Notes: generated by a model not told the origin, from the sequence alone. A stretch of DNA of 64,000 nucleotides from Marinilongibacter aquaticus (GCF_020149935.1 NZ_CP083757.1:2815501-2879500), one strand, 5' to 3'; positions 25,642 to 33,382 are shown, counted from the stretch's first letter. A program made the numbers and translations.

Positions 25642-27990
25642 TTGAACGAATTGAGACGAGTACTTTTTCTTTTTACTTTATCCCTACACAGCCTTTGGGC
25701 ACAAGAGCATCCGCCTGTTCAGGTCGAATCTTTTCCAGAAAACATGCAATTGTACGCCAGAGATGCACACAATCGAGCGGAGGTAGAAGTAAAAGGAAAG
25801 ATAAATGAAGGAAGTGCACACTCCGGTTTGGAACTGCGGTTTTTTGAAGATGGATTAATCAAGAAAACGGAACTTTTGAAGTTGGAAGCGAATGGCACAT
25901 CTTTTCGCACCACGGTGGAAATTGAAGCCAAAATGAAAGAGTATGCTTTCGAATTGTGGCTAAACGGTGCCAATGGGCCCCAATTGGTTCAGAAGGCGGA
26001 ACACGTAATTTGCGGTGATGCTTTTGTTTTGTATGGCCAGTCGAATGCGGCATCATTTGCGAATTATTGGGTTTTGAATGACAGCATTCCCAAAGCGTTT
26101 ACGCGAAATTATGTGCACTATTATCAAGAGAATCATTTAAGCGACGGCTGGCACGATGCCACTTTCCCCGAAGTCGGCTCCTTGGGAAAGTGGTTTGTGA
26201 AATATGTAACCGAGGAAAGGAAAGTGCCGGTGCTGTTTATCAATGCGGCACAATCTGGAAATAATTTGAGGCAATTGTCTGAACGCAACGCGGAAAATCC
26301 AACCGATTTGGCTACCGCCTATGGCTTGATGCTAAAACGAGTAAGGGAAAGCAAAGTGAGCCGCATCAAAGGGTTCCTGTTTCTGCAAGGTGAAGCCGAA
26401 TCTTTCAGTTGGTCCAAAGATATCGACGATTATCCGGATCTTTTCGATGGCTTTAAGTCCAATTTGGCGATTGATTTTCCACCAATCGACCGTTTCTATG
26501 TCTACCAATTGGGTGTGATGCACGAGACAAAACAATGGGATGCGGGGCGTTTGCGGGAGTTTATGAGGCAGACGAAAAACATTTATCCCGATGTCAGCGT
26601 AGTGCCCGCTACGGGCATTCCTTATTACGATTTCGATGGCGTGCATTATAGCCTTGAAGGCTACCGAAAAATGGCCCGTTGGTTGTTCGATAGTTTTGTG
26701 GCACACGAAGACGATCGTCCTGAACTGGAAGCCCCTGACCTGAAAAAGTGTGTGCTTTTTGCCGAAAAGAAGCAAATCAAATTGGTTTTTTCGCAGGACG
26801 TGACGTTCGAAAAGGACAAAGATTTTGGGTATTATATAAGTTACCTGAAAGACCATTTCTACGCCGACCGCGTTTGGGGTTTTGTCGATTCCTTGAGTGT
26901 GGATGGCCCAAATGTGTTTTTATATTATAGTTGGCTGCCTACCCGTACGCTGACCTACCTGCCAGGCTTTTTTGACGATCCGCAAGGCCACCCTTATTCG
27001 GGGCCTTTCATCTACAACAAAAGAGGCGTTCCGGCATTCACATTTTTCAACATACCTTTGCAAGATCAGCTGCCGAAACCCGATGTCCGCTCGGCCGTGC
27101 AAAGCGGGAATTCTTTCCAATTTGCGTTGAACACGAAAATAGTCGAGTCGTGTACGGATTGCAAGCTTCAGGTACAGGCCTTTCAAGGCAACTCTCTTGA
27201 ATGGGAGAGCGAGCTGAGTGCTGCTTTGTCGAAGGTGGCATTCACATTGGAGAAGGGCGATGAAAACACGCTATTTGCTTTTCGCTATATCAATGGGCTT
27301 TCCGAGTCTCCCAAAGTTTTAAAGACCGCAGAGGCTCAATCTGTGCTGGATTATGATACAGATGGCGTGGCAGACATTTTCGACAATTGTGTTTTATTGA
27401 GTAATACTCTACAGGAAGACTTTGACGGGGATGGGCTGGGCGACGTCTGCGATTTGGATGCGGATAACGACGGTATTTTGGATGATTCTGACGATTGCTT
27501 ATTGCATGTGAATCCGCCCAAACCCGCTCTGCTCTATGTAGACAGCGAGCACATCAAATCAAATGTGGAGGCCTCCTTCTATCATTGGTTCGAAAACGAA
27601 CGCTATGTGGGCACTACGGAGGAAAATCTTTTTCGTTTGGATGGAAATCCGGAAAAGACATATAAGGTGGCCATTGGTGATGAAAGGAATTGCGTGAGCT
27701 TGGTTTCAGAAAGTTTCGTGGCGACCTTGCTCAGCCTGTCTACAGAAAGCACCCGAATCCAAGTGTATCCCAACCCTGCGAATGCCGTATTGGGCTATAA
27801 ATTTTCCGGTGCTGGGGCATATCAGGTGGAAATATTTTCAAGTCTCGGTGTCAAAATGCTTTCTCTGCCCGAATTGCCCGCAGAAGGCCGCGTTTCGATT
27901 GAAAGCCTGCCTGTGGGTGAATACATTCTTTTGGGCCGAAACCTTTCCGACGGCAGGCATTATGGCAAAAAATTTGTAAAAGTGCACTAA
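25642..27990 (+). CDS. T9SS-secreted SGNH/sialate-O-acetylesterase-like protein with thrombospondin type 3 repeats
   Basis: Protein of 782 residues. The start is non-ATG: TTG at 25642 (or TTG 25651), followed by a signal peptide RRVLFLFTLSLHSLWAQE. Residues about 120-360 form a DUF303/SGNH-type esterase: GDAFVLYGQSNAASF holds the nucleophile serine and DGVHYSLEGYRKMA the Asp/His pair. Calcium-type Asp-rich repeats follow (DYDTDGVADIFDNC, DADNDGILDDSDDC, about 570-620). The last 80 residues are a type IX sorting domain with the YPNPA motif. The enzyme would be exported to the surface or medium to deacetylate glycans. Confidence 0.85.
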   Translation: MNELRRVLFLFTLSLHSLWAQEHPPVQVESFPENMQLYARDAHNRAEVEVKGKINEGSAHSGLELRFFEDGLIKKTELLKLEANGTSFRTTVEIEAKMKEYAFELWLNGANGPQLVQKAEHVICGDAFVLYGQSNAASFANYWVLNDSIPKAFTRNYVHYYQENHLSDGWHDATFPEVGSLGKWFVKYVTEERKVPVLFINAAQSGNNLRQLSERNAENPTDLATAYGLMLKRVRESKVSRIKGFLFLQGEAESFSWSKDIDDYPDLFDGFKSNLAIDFPPIDRFYVYQLGVMHETKQWDAGRLREFMRQTKNIYPDVSVVPATGIPYYDFDGVHYSLEGYRKMARWLFDSFVAHEDDRPELEAPDLKKCVLFAEKKQIKLVFSQDVTFEKDKDFGYYISYLKDHFYADRVWGFVDSLSVDGPNVFLYYSWLPTRTLTYLPGFFDDPQGHPYSGPFIYNKRGVPAFTFFNIPLQDQLPKPDVRSAVQSGNSFQFALNTKIVESCTDCKLQVQAFQGNSLEWESELSAALSKVAFTLEKGDENTLFAFRYINGLSESPKVLKTAEAQSVLDYDTDGVADIFDNCVLLSNTLQEDFDGDGLGDVCDLDADNDGILDDSDDCLLHVNPPKPALLYVDSEHIKSNVEASFYHWFENERYVGTTEENLFRLDGNPEKTYKVAIGDERNCVSLVSESFVATLLSLSTESTRIQVYPNPANAVLGYKFSGAGAYQVEIFSSLGVKMLSLPELPAEGRVSIESLPVGEYILLGRNLSDGRHYGKKFVKVH

Positions 27991-28004
27991 AGGCCGAGCC
28001 CGTA

Positions 28005-28739
28005 TTAAGCTTGAATGAAAACTTTGGCAAGTGATACAATTCCGATCAAAAGAATAAGCAGGAGAGAGATTGTTTTGAATTTGTTTTGCGGAATGCGATT
28101 CAAGATTCTCTTGCCGATATAGGTGCCCAGAAATCCGATAACAAGCAGAAAAGGCAAATAAATAAGGTGTTCTTTTCGGATATAGCCGTTCCCGAAATAC
28201 ACAAAAGTACGCGTGAAATCGATAAAGAAATCGATGAAGGCAGAGGTGGCGATAAAAACGTTTTTCTCGAGGTTGAAAGCGGCCATCGTCAATCCGCGAA
28301 TGGCACCGCCAGTACCCAGAAGTCCCGCTGAAAACCCAGACAAAGCCCCGCCGACCAGGGCATTTTTTTTATTGGGTAAAATGATGAGGTCGCTCTTGAT
28401 AAGAAAGAGAAGGCTTAGGCCGACCAAAAACAAAGCCAGAAGAATTTCGAGTACGGTGCTGTTCAGCGTTTTGGTCAAAAAGCCACCAAGTACAACGAAA
28501 ACGACAGAAGGCAAACCGATGTTGATCAAGAGATTTTTGTCTAGTCCTTTTTTGAAAAGCATTATTTTGCTCAGGTTGCTCGAAAGGTGAAAAAGAGCAG
28601 TTAGGCCCAAAACCGAATGGAAATCGAAGAAAAAATTGCCAATTGGCACGAAGAAAACAGAAGAGCCAAACCCGCCGATGGTGCCTACAATTTCGGCAAT
28701 CAGGGTGAGGAGAAGAAATATGTAATTTATTTTGCTCAA
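28005..28739 (-). CDS. TauE/SafE-family permease
   Basis: Protein of 244 residues, almost wholly hydrophobic, with about seven or eight transmembrane segments and the inverted-repeat glycine motifs GTIGGFGSSVFFVPIGNFF near the start and GALSGFSAGLLGTGGAIRG in the second half. This is the TauE/SafE (sulfite/organosulfonate exporter) family; substrate not known here. The start is adjacent to the long repeat copy at 28790. Confidence 0.85.
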   Translation of the reverse strand: MSKINYIFLLLTLIAEIVGTIGGFGSSVFFVPIGNFFFDFHSVLGLTALFHLSSNLSKIMLFKKGLDKNLLINIGLPSVVFVVLGGFLTKTLNSTVLEILLALFLVGLSLLFLIKSDLIILPNKKNALVGGALSGFSAGLLGTGGAIRGLTMAAFNLEKNVFIATSAFIDFFIDFTRTFVYFGNGYIRKEHLIYLPFLLVIGFLGTYIGKRILNRIPQNKFKTISLLLILLIGIVSLAKVFIQA

Positions 28740-28789
28740 GTCTTCGTTTTCATGGCCGCCGCATGGGCAAAACTCTGGAGTGAAGATAT

Positions 28790-28909
28790 GAAAAAGATTG
28801 GGCTTGCTGTCAAGAAAAGAAGGAAAGGGGCAAATTTGTGGGTCGGCTCAAAGTCAGCCTCTCAGCGGAGTCCCTTACGGAGACTCCACTGGGGGGAAAG
28901 GGCAAAACA
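28790..28909 (+). repeat. Direct repeat copy A (RHS-island repeat)
   Basis: About 120 bp, from GAAAAAGATTGGGCTTGCTG to AAAACA, closely similar to 30513-30627 in the same orientation with scattered substitutions. The two copies lie about 1.7 kb apart and bracket the XRE gene, the unknown gene and the RHS remnant. It contains palindromic element A at 28858-28896. Confidence 0.85.
28858..28896 (+). repeat. Palindromic element A
   Basis: Arms CCTCTCAGCGGAGTC and GACTCCACTGGGGGG pair at 12 of 15 positions, more with G-T pairs, around the loop CCTTACGGA (28873-28881). The same 9-nt loop occurs in elements B and C. Confidence 0.75.
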
Positions 28910-28987
28910 TATAGTGCTTTATTATTACTTAAAGGTGGTCTATATTTATGTATTATATTGTTTTAAGGTATTTAAAGGCACTTTTTT

Positions 28988-29323
28988 ATGACTTTCGGAG
29001 AACGAATTTTGCAACTGCGGAAGCAGCTAAAATATTCGCAAGATGATCTAGAAAAGCTCGTAGGCACTTCTGCACCTATTGTGGGAAGGTATGAGCGTGA
29101 TGAGATAAAGCCCTCTATTGAAGTGGCATCCAAGCTGGCCGATGCCCTGGGCGTGTCTATGGATTATCTCTTAGGAAAGTCTGACAGCATGATGCTGGAT
29201 AAAAAGAATCTGCAACGCCTGGAAGACATTGAGAACCTGCCCGAAAACGATAAACAGAATATCTTCTATACCATCGACAACCTTATTAAAGCCGCTAAGC
29301 TTAAAAATATTGCGGCTCTGTAA
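28988..29323 (+). CDS. XRE-family helix-turn-helix regulator
   Basis: Protein of 111 residues. The N-terminal HTH is typical of the XRE/Cro-CI family: GERILQLRKQLKYSQDDLEKLVGTSAPIVGRYERDEIKPSIEVASKLADALGVSMDYLLG. The C-terminal 45 residues are a helical extension. It lies 2 bp before the next gene on the same strand and is likely co-transcribed with it. It sits just inside direct repeat copy A in the decayed RHS island. It may control the neighbouring genes; no evidence beyond position. Confidence 0.85.
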   Translation: MTFGERILQLRKQLKYSQDDLEKLVGTSAPIVGRYERDEIKPSIEVASKLADALGVSMDYLLGKSDSMMLDKKNLQRLEDIENLPENDKQNIFYTIDNLIKAAKLKNIAAL

Positions 29324-29325
29324 TA

Positions 29326-29736
29326 ATGAAGAAGCTCCCAAACATCCTGTTTTTTCTAATCGTCATTTTTGGCGGAATAGTGTTATATCTGGCCTTTGGC
29401 GGTGACCCTGCTATTACGTCCAAAAATCTGCCAGCAGACCAAATTGAAAAAATAGAAATCCTCCGGTATGAAGATGAAAAACCCATAACCATAACCGATA
29501 AAACGACCATCGACTCGCTGGCCTCTCTTCTCTATGAATCTGAGCCGATTAAGGTGGATAATCCAGGGATAGCTTCTGGACTTTATTACATTAAAAGTTA
29601 TTATACCGATCTTAATAATGAATTAATTCGTGTAAGAAAATCCGCAAATAGTAGTGAGGGTAAATACTTTGCAATACAGAATAGGTACTACAAAAATGAC
29701 CCTTTAATGGGCTTCCTTATCTCTTCAATACCATGA
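29326..29736 (+). CDS. Unknown membrane-anchored protein
   Basis: Protein of 136 residues with one N-terminal transmembrane segment (ILFFLIVIFGGIVLYLAFGG) and a hydrophilic extracytoplasmic domain (about 100 residues, KIEILRYEDEKPITITD, then GLYYIKSYYTDLNNELIRVRKS). I do not recognise the family. The 3' end overlaps the end of the convergent RHS remnant by 49 bp. Its place in a polymorphic-toxin island makes an immunity role possible, but this is inference only. Confidence 0.6.
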   Translation: MKKLPNILFFLIVIFGGIVLYLAFGGDPAITSKNLPADQIEKIEILRYEDEKPITITDKTTIDSLASLLYESEPIKVDNPGIASGLYYIKSYYTDLNNELIRVRKSANSSEGKYFAIQNRYYKNDPLMGFLISSIP

Positions 29737-30500
29737 CTAATGAGATAGTAGTTTGGTATAGGATCTTTGCCAACTGGCCCCATAACCTGATCCAATTGAA
29801 ATTCCTTTTGTTGTATAAGTATTCTCTCTACAGGAGTCCACGAATATGACCCGCCGAAATAAGTCATTGGAATATTCCCTGAAAAAGCGTTGCTTTTTCC
29901 CGTAAACAAATCTCTATCTAAAGGGTCATCAATACTATTCGTTTCATTATAATCAACGGAATTCACCGTTAATCCTGCCTCGCTGGTAAGTCCTATTACC
30001 AAATTAAAGGTTCCGTAAAAATGCCATCCTTTATCTACACCTTTATTAATCCTAACTGCCGATAACTCGAAGCCGATCCCTCCCCCTAAGGCATAATTGC
30101 CACCAAAACTTATCGCATTTGCATCGCTCTCGGTTGACATTGCATTTGACCAGGTATCAATAAGACCAGGAGCGGTAGCCGTCACCAACGCCCCAGTCAT
30201 CACCCCAAATTCAGAATTGGAAGTAGAAGTATGCTCTTTCTTATTATTTATAGCCCAAACTCCATCATCGCCTTGTTCAATTTTATTCCGTCTAAACCAA
30301 CCGGTTTTAATGTTGTTTTGCCTGGCATAGTCCTTGGCTTCATCTTCTGTATCAAAAGCCCCGTCAGGGGCTATTCGATTTATTGGGTTATTCTGTACAA
30401 AGTTATACGGTGTCAGCCAGTTGCGTTGGTCCGCCATCGGATCGACCTGAACAAATCGGCCAAAGGAAGGGTCGTACCACCTGAAACCCTATTCATACAG
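29688..30500 (-). pseudogene. RHS-repeat core and C-terminal tip, 5'-truncated remnant
   Basis: Translating from 30488 down gives GFRWYDPSFGRFVQVDPMAD, then PYNFVQNNPINRIAPDGA, the RHS-associated core motif that closes the RHS barrel and precedes the variable tip. The codon just before GFRWYD is TAG (30491-30489), where intact RHS proteins commonly have Tyr in YEYGFRWYD, and the RHS repeats upstream of this are missing. About ten codons further upstream the sequence runs into direct repeat copy B. The longest ORF starts at ATG 30437 and has 249 residues. The tip after PDGA (about 230 residues, Gly-rich near ISFGGNYALGGGIGFELS) is not a toxin family I recognise. Probably non-functional as a secreted toxin. 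Confidence 0.85.
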
Positions 30501-30512
30501 GTTTATGTTCTT

Positions 30513-30627
30513 GAAAAGATTGGGCTTGCTGTCAATAAGAAAGGAAAGGGGCAAATTTGTGGGTTGGTTCAAAGTCAGCCCCTCAGCGGAGTCCCTTACG
30601 GAGAACTGCTGGGGGAAACCCAAAACA
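30513..30627 (+). repeat. Direct repeat copy B (RHS-island repeat)
   Basis: Second copy of the repeat at 28790-28909, same orientation. It abuts the truncated 5' end of the RHS remnant and contains palindromic element B at 30579-30615. The rest of the gap to 30741 shows no gene. Confidence 0.85.
30579..30615 (+). repeat. Palindromic element B
   Basis: CCCCTCAGCGGAGTC, loop CCTTACGGA (30594-30602), then GAACTGCTGGGGG. The right arm is less complementary than in A, but the loop is identical. Confidence 0.7.
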
Positions 30628-30741
30628 GGCCAAACAGAATATATATTTTTTGTTTATCCATGTGTGTTGTTTCTTTAACTCCATGGAATACCTGACGGAG
30701 ATTCTGAGGAGTAAAGTCCTTTTTAAATTTCCTGCCATACC

Positions 30742-31530
30742 CTAAAACTTAATTGGTTCTATGCCCAGGGCTTGATATATGTCTGTTATTGGCTCATAAG
30801 GCACTACTTCCGTTTTCAGCATCGCTTTATTAATGATGGGATCCGATACATCTACCTCATACCCATACAGACTGGCCAGTTTGGCTATTGCCGTGCTTTG
30901 TTCATCATAACCCGCAAAAGTCCATTTGTCATAGCCGCCTTTCACATAGAGCTTTTTGGCATGTCCCAAGGCTTCATTGATCAAGGCCTCATCCTCATAA
31001 ATCAATCCGGCCACGGCATAATCATACCCTCTAGCCCAACGGTCAGCCTTTTTGTGGGCATCATTAAGCAATTCTTTGGCTTTCATTTTTTCTCCCTTTA
31101 CGAAAGCCTGAAAGGCCAGAGCCACTTTGCGGCTAGCGGATGGCGTGGAGTCACCTTTTAGCTTATGTACCTCTTCAATCTGCCGGTGAAAAAGCTGCAT
31201 GTTGTCGGACAACAGCATAAATAGGGGATCAACAATCAATTGCCCGGCAAGGTTTGGGTCGTTCAATGTGAACTGGGGATAATCACCCCTGAAAATACGC
31301 CACCGCAAAAAAGCAACCTGACCCACTTTATCGTAATAAAATTTAGACTTTAAAGAATTTTCAGGATCCAGAATCAATTCGCCACGAGCCAGCTGGCTAT
31401 ATGAATCCAATATACCCAACAAAACACGCAGGGTAGTCGAGTTGGGTATTCGCTTTACTGCCTCTTCAATGGAGGTTAATAATTCTTCTTCACGTTTTTC
31501 ATTAAATAATTCGTGCACCTTTTTAATCAA
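30742..31530 (-). CDS. Unknown cytoplasmic protein, possible immunity protein
   Basis: Protein of 262 residues, no signal or membrane segment, mostly helical and charged. Visible features: STTLRVLLGILDSYSQLARGELILDPE, VGQVAFLRWRIFRGDYP, and a tail ending PITDIYQALGIEPIKF. I do not recognise it confidently; the layout resembles Imm49-type immunity proteins of polymorphic toxin loci, but no diagnostic motif is seen. The start is a TTG at 31530 that overlaps the stop of the upstream truncated secreted gene by 8 bp, with no ATG nearby in frame, so it may rely on translational coupling to a broken gene. Confidence 0.55.
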   Translation of the reverse strand: MIKKVHELFNEKREEELLTSIEEAVKRIPNSTTLRVLLGILDSYSQLARGELILDPENSLKSKFYYDKVGQVAFLRWRIFRGDYPQFTLNDPNLAGQLIVDPLFMLLSDNMQLFHRQIEEVHKLKGDSTPSASRKVALAFQAFVKGEKMKAKELLNDAHKKADRWARGYDYAVAGLIYEDEALINEALGHAKKLYVKGGYDKWTFAGYDEQSTAIAKLASLYGYEVDVSDPIINKAMLKTEVVPYEPITDIYQALGIEPIKF

Positions 31531-31741
31531 CTAATTTTAAAACATTCATTTGTCCCTCTGTCGAGTCTCCGTAAGGGACTCGGCAGGGGAAGATCAGGGG
31601 ATAATAGGTGTCCTTGTCTCCTCCAACGGTAAATGTGCCCGTGTAAAGGGTTTTGCTTTGGGTCTGTTCGCTGCCTACCATCTGGGCCTGGGCTATAGTG
31701 GCCGTGAAGAGCAGTAAAGGGATAATTAGTTTATTTCGCAT
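31523..31741 (-). pseudogene. Truncated secreted protein of Bacteroidota tail-type family
   Basis: About 72 residues from ATG 31741, which starts a clear signal peptide (MRNKLIIPLLLFTATIAQAQ). The mature part begins with YTGTFTVGGDKDTYYPLIF, a start I associate with larger secreted Bacteroidota proteins near RHS loci, then breaks off. The remaining codons (RVPYGDSTEGQ) are encoded by palindromic element C, so the original C-terminus has been replaced. The family's function is unknown. Confidence 0.6.
31554..31589 (-). repeat. Palindromic element C
   Basis: Arms CCCTCTGTCGAGTC and GACTCGGCAGGGG around TCCGTAAGG (31568-31576), the reverse complement of the loop in A and B. The element is therefore inverted with respect to A and B. 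It lies inside the truncated secreted reading frame. Confidence 0.75.
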
Positions 31742-31791
31742 GGTTTTGAAGATTAGGGCAAAGCCAATAAAACGACAATCTACGGAGGAAT

Positions 31792-31915
31792 GCATTTCGG
31801 GCATATGTTTAAACCCGAAATGCTATTCCATATTGGAATAGTGTGGCCCGATAAGATTTTGCCCTGTGCATCGGAGAACCGCTGGGGGAGCGGAAAGGCA
31901 TTTTTGCCAATTCTC
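31792..31915. other. Structured intergenic region with four hairpins
   Basis: Four inverted repeats lie between the immunity-like gene and the truncated secreted gene: GCATTTCGGG/CCCGAAATGC (31792-31823, perfect 10 bp), CTATTCCA/TGGAATAG (31823-31841, perfect 8 bp), CCGCT/AGCGG (31879-31893) and GGCA/TGCC (31897-31908). The last two are enclosed by GAGAA/TTCTC (31874-31915), making a three-way junction. The stretch 31872-31888 matches 16 of 17 bases of element B, so part of it belongs to the palindromic family. Confidence 0.6.
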
Positions 31916-31937
31916 GGCGGGCGAAAGAAGGTCTCTT

Positions 31938-32672
31938 TTATTTTACCAAAATAGATTTTATTGGTTGGGAACCTTTCGCTAATTTCTCGAATATATACTC
32001 AAGGCCAAACTCCCCGGAACTGCCCGTGTCCATTGAAATGGTGATTTTCTTTGTGGCACGCGTATGGCCCTTGGTCATGTCGAAACTGTGTATAAGCCCC
32101 TTCTCGGCATGCTCGCCTGCCAGTACCTTCTGGTTGAACTCATCCACTATTGCCGAGAAACCCCGGAAAAAGTTCTCTATATCTTCCTTGCTTTGTGTTT
32201 CGGTAAACGCGATGTCAACCTCCACATCGATTCCATGCGAATGGATTTTCACCCCAAAGCGATAGTCCGGTATTACCCGTATCTTCCGCTGGGACAGATA
32301 TGCCCGCATTGTTTTTTCGGCGGATTCCTTTTGCCCAGGGTCAAACTCCAATGAAAACTCCAATGACCCGGGCTCAAAATCGTCACGGCAATCGACTGGC
32401 CCTTGCCCCTTTGTGTTTTCCGCATAGAGCCTGCAACGAAAGCTAAACATGCTCCAATATCCAAAACTACATTTCACGCCCTTTTCGTCGATACGAATGG
32501 GCAGCTCTTCAAACAGGAAATATACCTGCTTCCACACCAGCAGTTCGCCAAATGTATCCTGTGCGATTTTTTTCAACTGCCTGTACAGCTCGGTTTCAAA
32601 CACTTTTGAAGGGACAATTCTGTAAAAATTATCCCCTTCCCAACAGGGATAACCATGAACCATGTTCTTCAT
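31938..32672 (-). CDS. Unknown protein, candidate immunity protein for the adjacent orphan toxin
   Basis: About 244 residues from ATG 32672, two bases after the TGA of the toxin fragment; a TTG at 32678 would overlap that stop. No signal or membrane segment. It has an N-terminal part YPCWEGDNFYRIVPSKVFETEL and a C-terminal part DMTKGHTRATKKITISMDTGSSGEFGLEYIF. I do not recognise the family. The close spacing to the orphan toxin tip is the normal arrangement of a toxin and its immunity gene in polymorphic toxin loci, which is the only basis for the call. Confidence 0.6.
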   Translation of the reverse strand: MKNMVHGYPCWEGDNFYRIVPSKVFETELYRQLKKIAQDTFGELLVWKQVYFLFEELPIRIDEKGVKCSFGYWSMFSFRCRLYAENTKGQGPVDCRDDFEPGSLEFSLEFDPGQKESAEKTMRAYLSQRKIRVIPDYRFGVKIHSHGIDVEVDIAFTETQSKEDIENFFRGFSAIVDEFNQKVLAGEHAEKGLIHSFDMTKGHTRATKKITISMDTGSSGEFGLEYIFEKLAKGSQPIKSILVK

Positions 32673-32674
32673 AT

Positions 32675-33289
32675 TCAATCTTGTCTAGACTTTATTGTTT
32701 CCACTGCGGCATAAACCACTATTGTGCATATGGTGGCCTGCACCGCTGCTACAGGCCCCAATGTGCCGCCAGTGGCCAAAAGATACAAGGTACCCGTGGC
32801 CAGCCCTGCACAGGCTGCGGCGGCTATTTGCTTCTGTTTCGCAGGATTTTCCAGTTCTTCATACATTCTCTTTATCATGGTCTCCAGTTTCCTTTTCACA
32901 GGAAAGGCCACGGGTTCAACGTCCTCGGGAGGATTGCCGGGATCTCTATTCTTGAAATCGTAAACAATCACGCCAGGCTCGATCCTTCGGGTTATCAAAT
33001 ATACTGTGGGATCAAATGGCCAGTCAATATTACGAGTAGAATAATTAATGCCCTTTGCCCAATTCCCTTCGCAGAATTCATTGGCCTTATCTACATATGT
33101 CCCGACTTCTTGCGAGCCCCTTTCAATTTCATTTACAGATTTTACTTCAAAAATTTCGCCGCTAAACCTATTTGCAAAGTCATGAAACCCATTCCCATTG
33201 CTGGTTCGGGTGGGTTTTGTGATGTTTTCTGTCTCATTTCCTTTCGGGCTGTTGCCGAATAAAGGTGTGAGATCAATTAATCCCTGAAA
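32675..33289 (-). pseudogene. Orphan polymorphic-toxin tip, nuclease-like (PD-(D/E)xK type) with C-terminal membrane segment
   Basis: An open frame of 205 codons from 33289 with no ATG, GTG or TTG before codon 98 (TTG 32998), so it lacks its own start and N-terminal carrier. It contains NGNGFHDFANRFSGEIFEVKSVN, where D and ExK resemble a restriction-endonuclease-fold active site, followed by the pattern GSQEVGTYVDKANEFCEGNW and LITRRIEPGVIVYDFKNR. I know this order from the nuclease tips of RHS and other polymorphic toxins (G.IYEVKP, then a Q..Y.. repeat, then GVI.Y). A late hydrophobic stretch (AAAACAGLATGTLYLLATGG) is unusual for such a tip. It is a displaced C-terminal cassette or a gene decayed at its 5' end. 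Confidence 0.6.
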
Positions 33290-33382
33290 TTAAATTTATT
33301 ACTTTTAATTTTTTAGAGTAGAGTTTATTCAGGAACACCTTCAGAATGGAGTTGTTGTGCAAAATGTTGTTTCAGGAGCCAT

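Noticed and set aside
28741-28991. 124-residue plus-strand ORF across repeat copy A
   Set aside because: It reads the antisense of the TauE start and the repeat; no family features.
30742-31530. Assignment as Imm49
   Set aside because: General helical character and context only; no diagnostic motif, so the name was not used.
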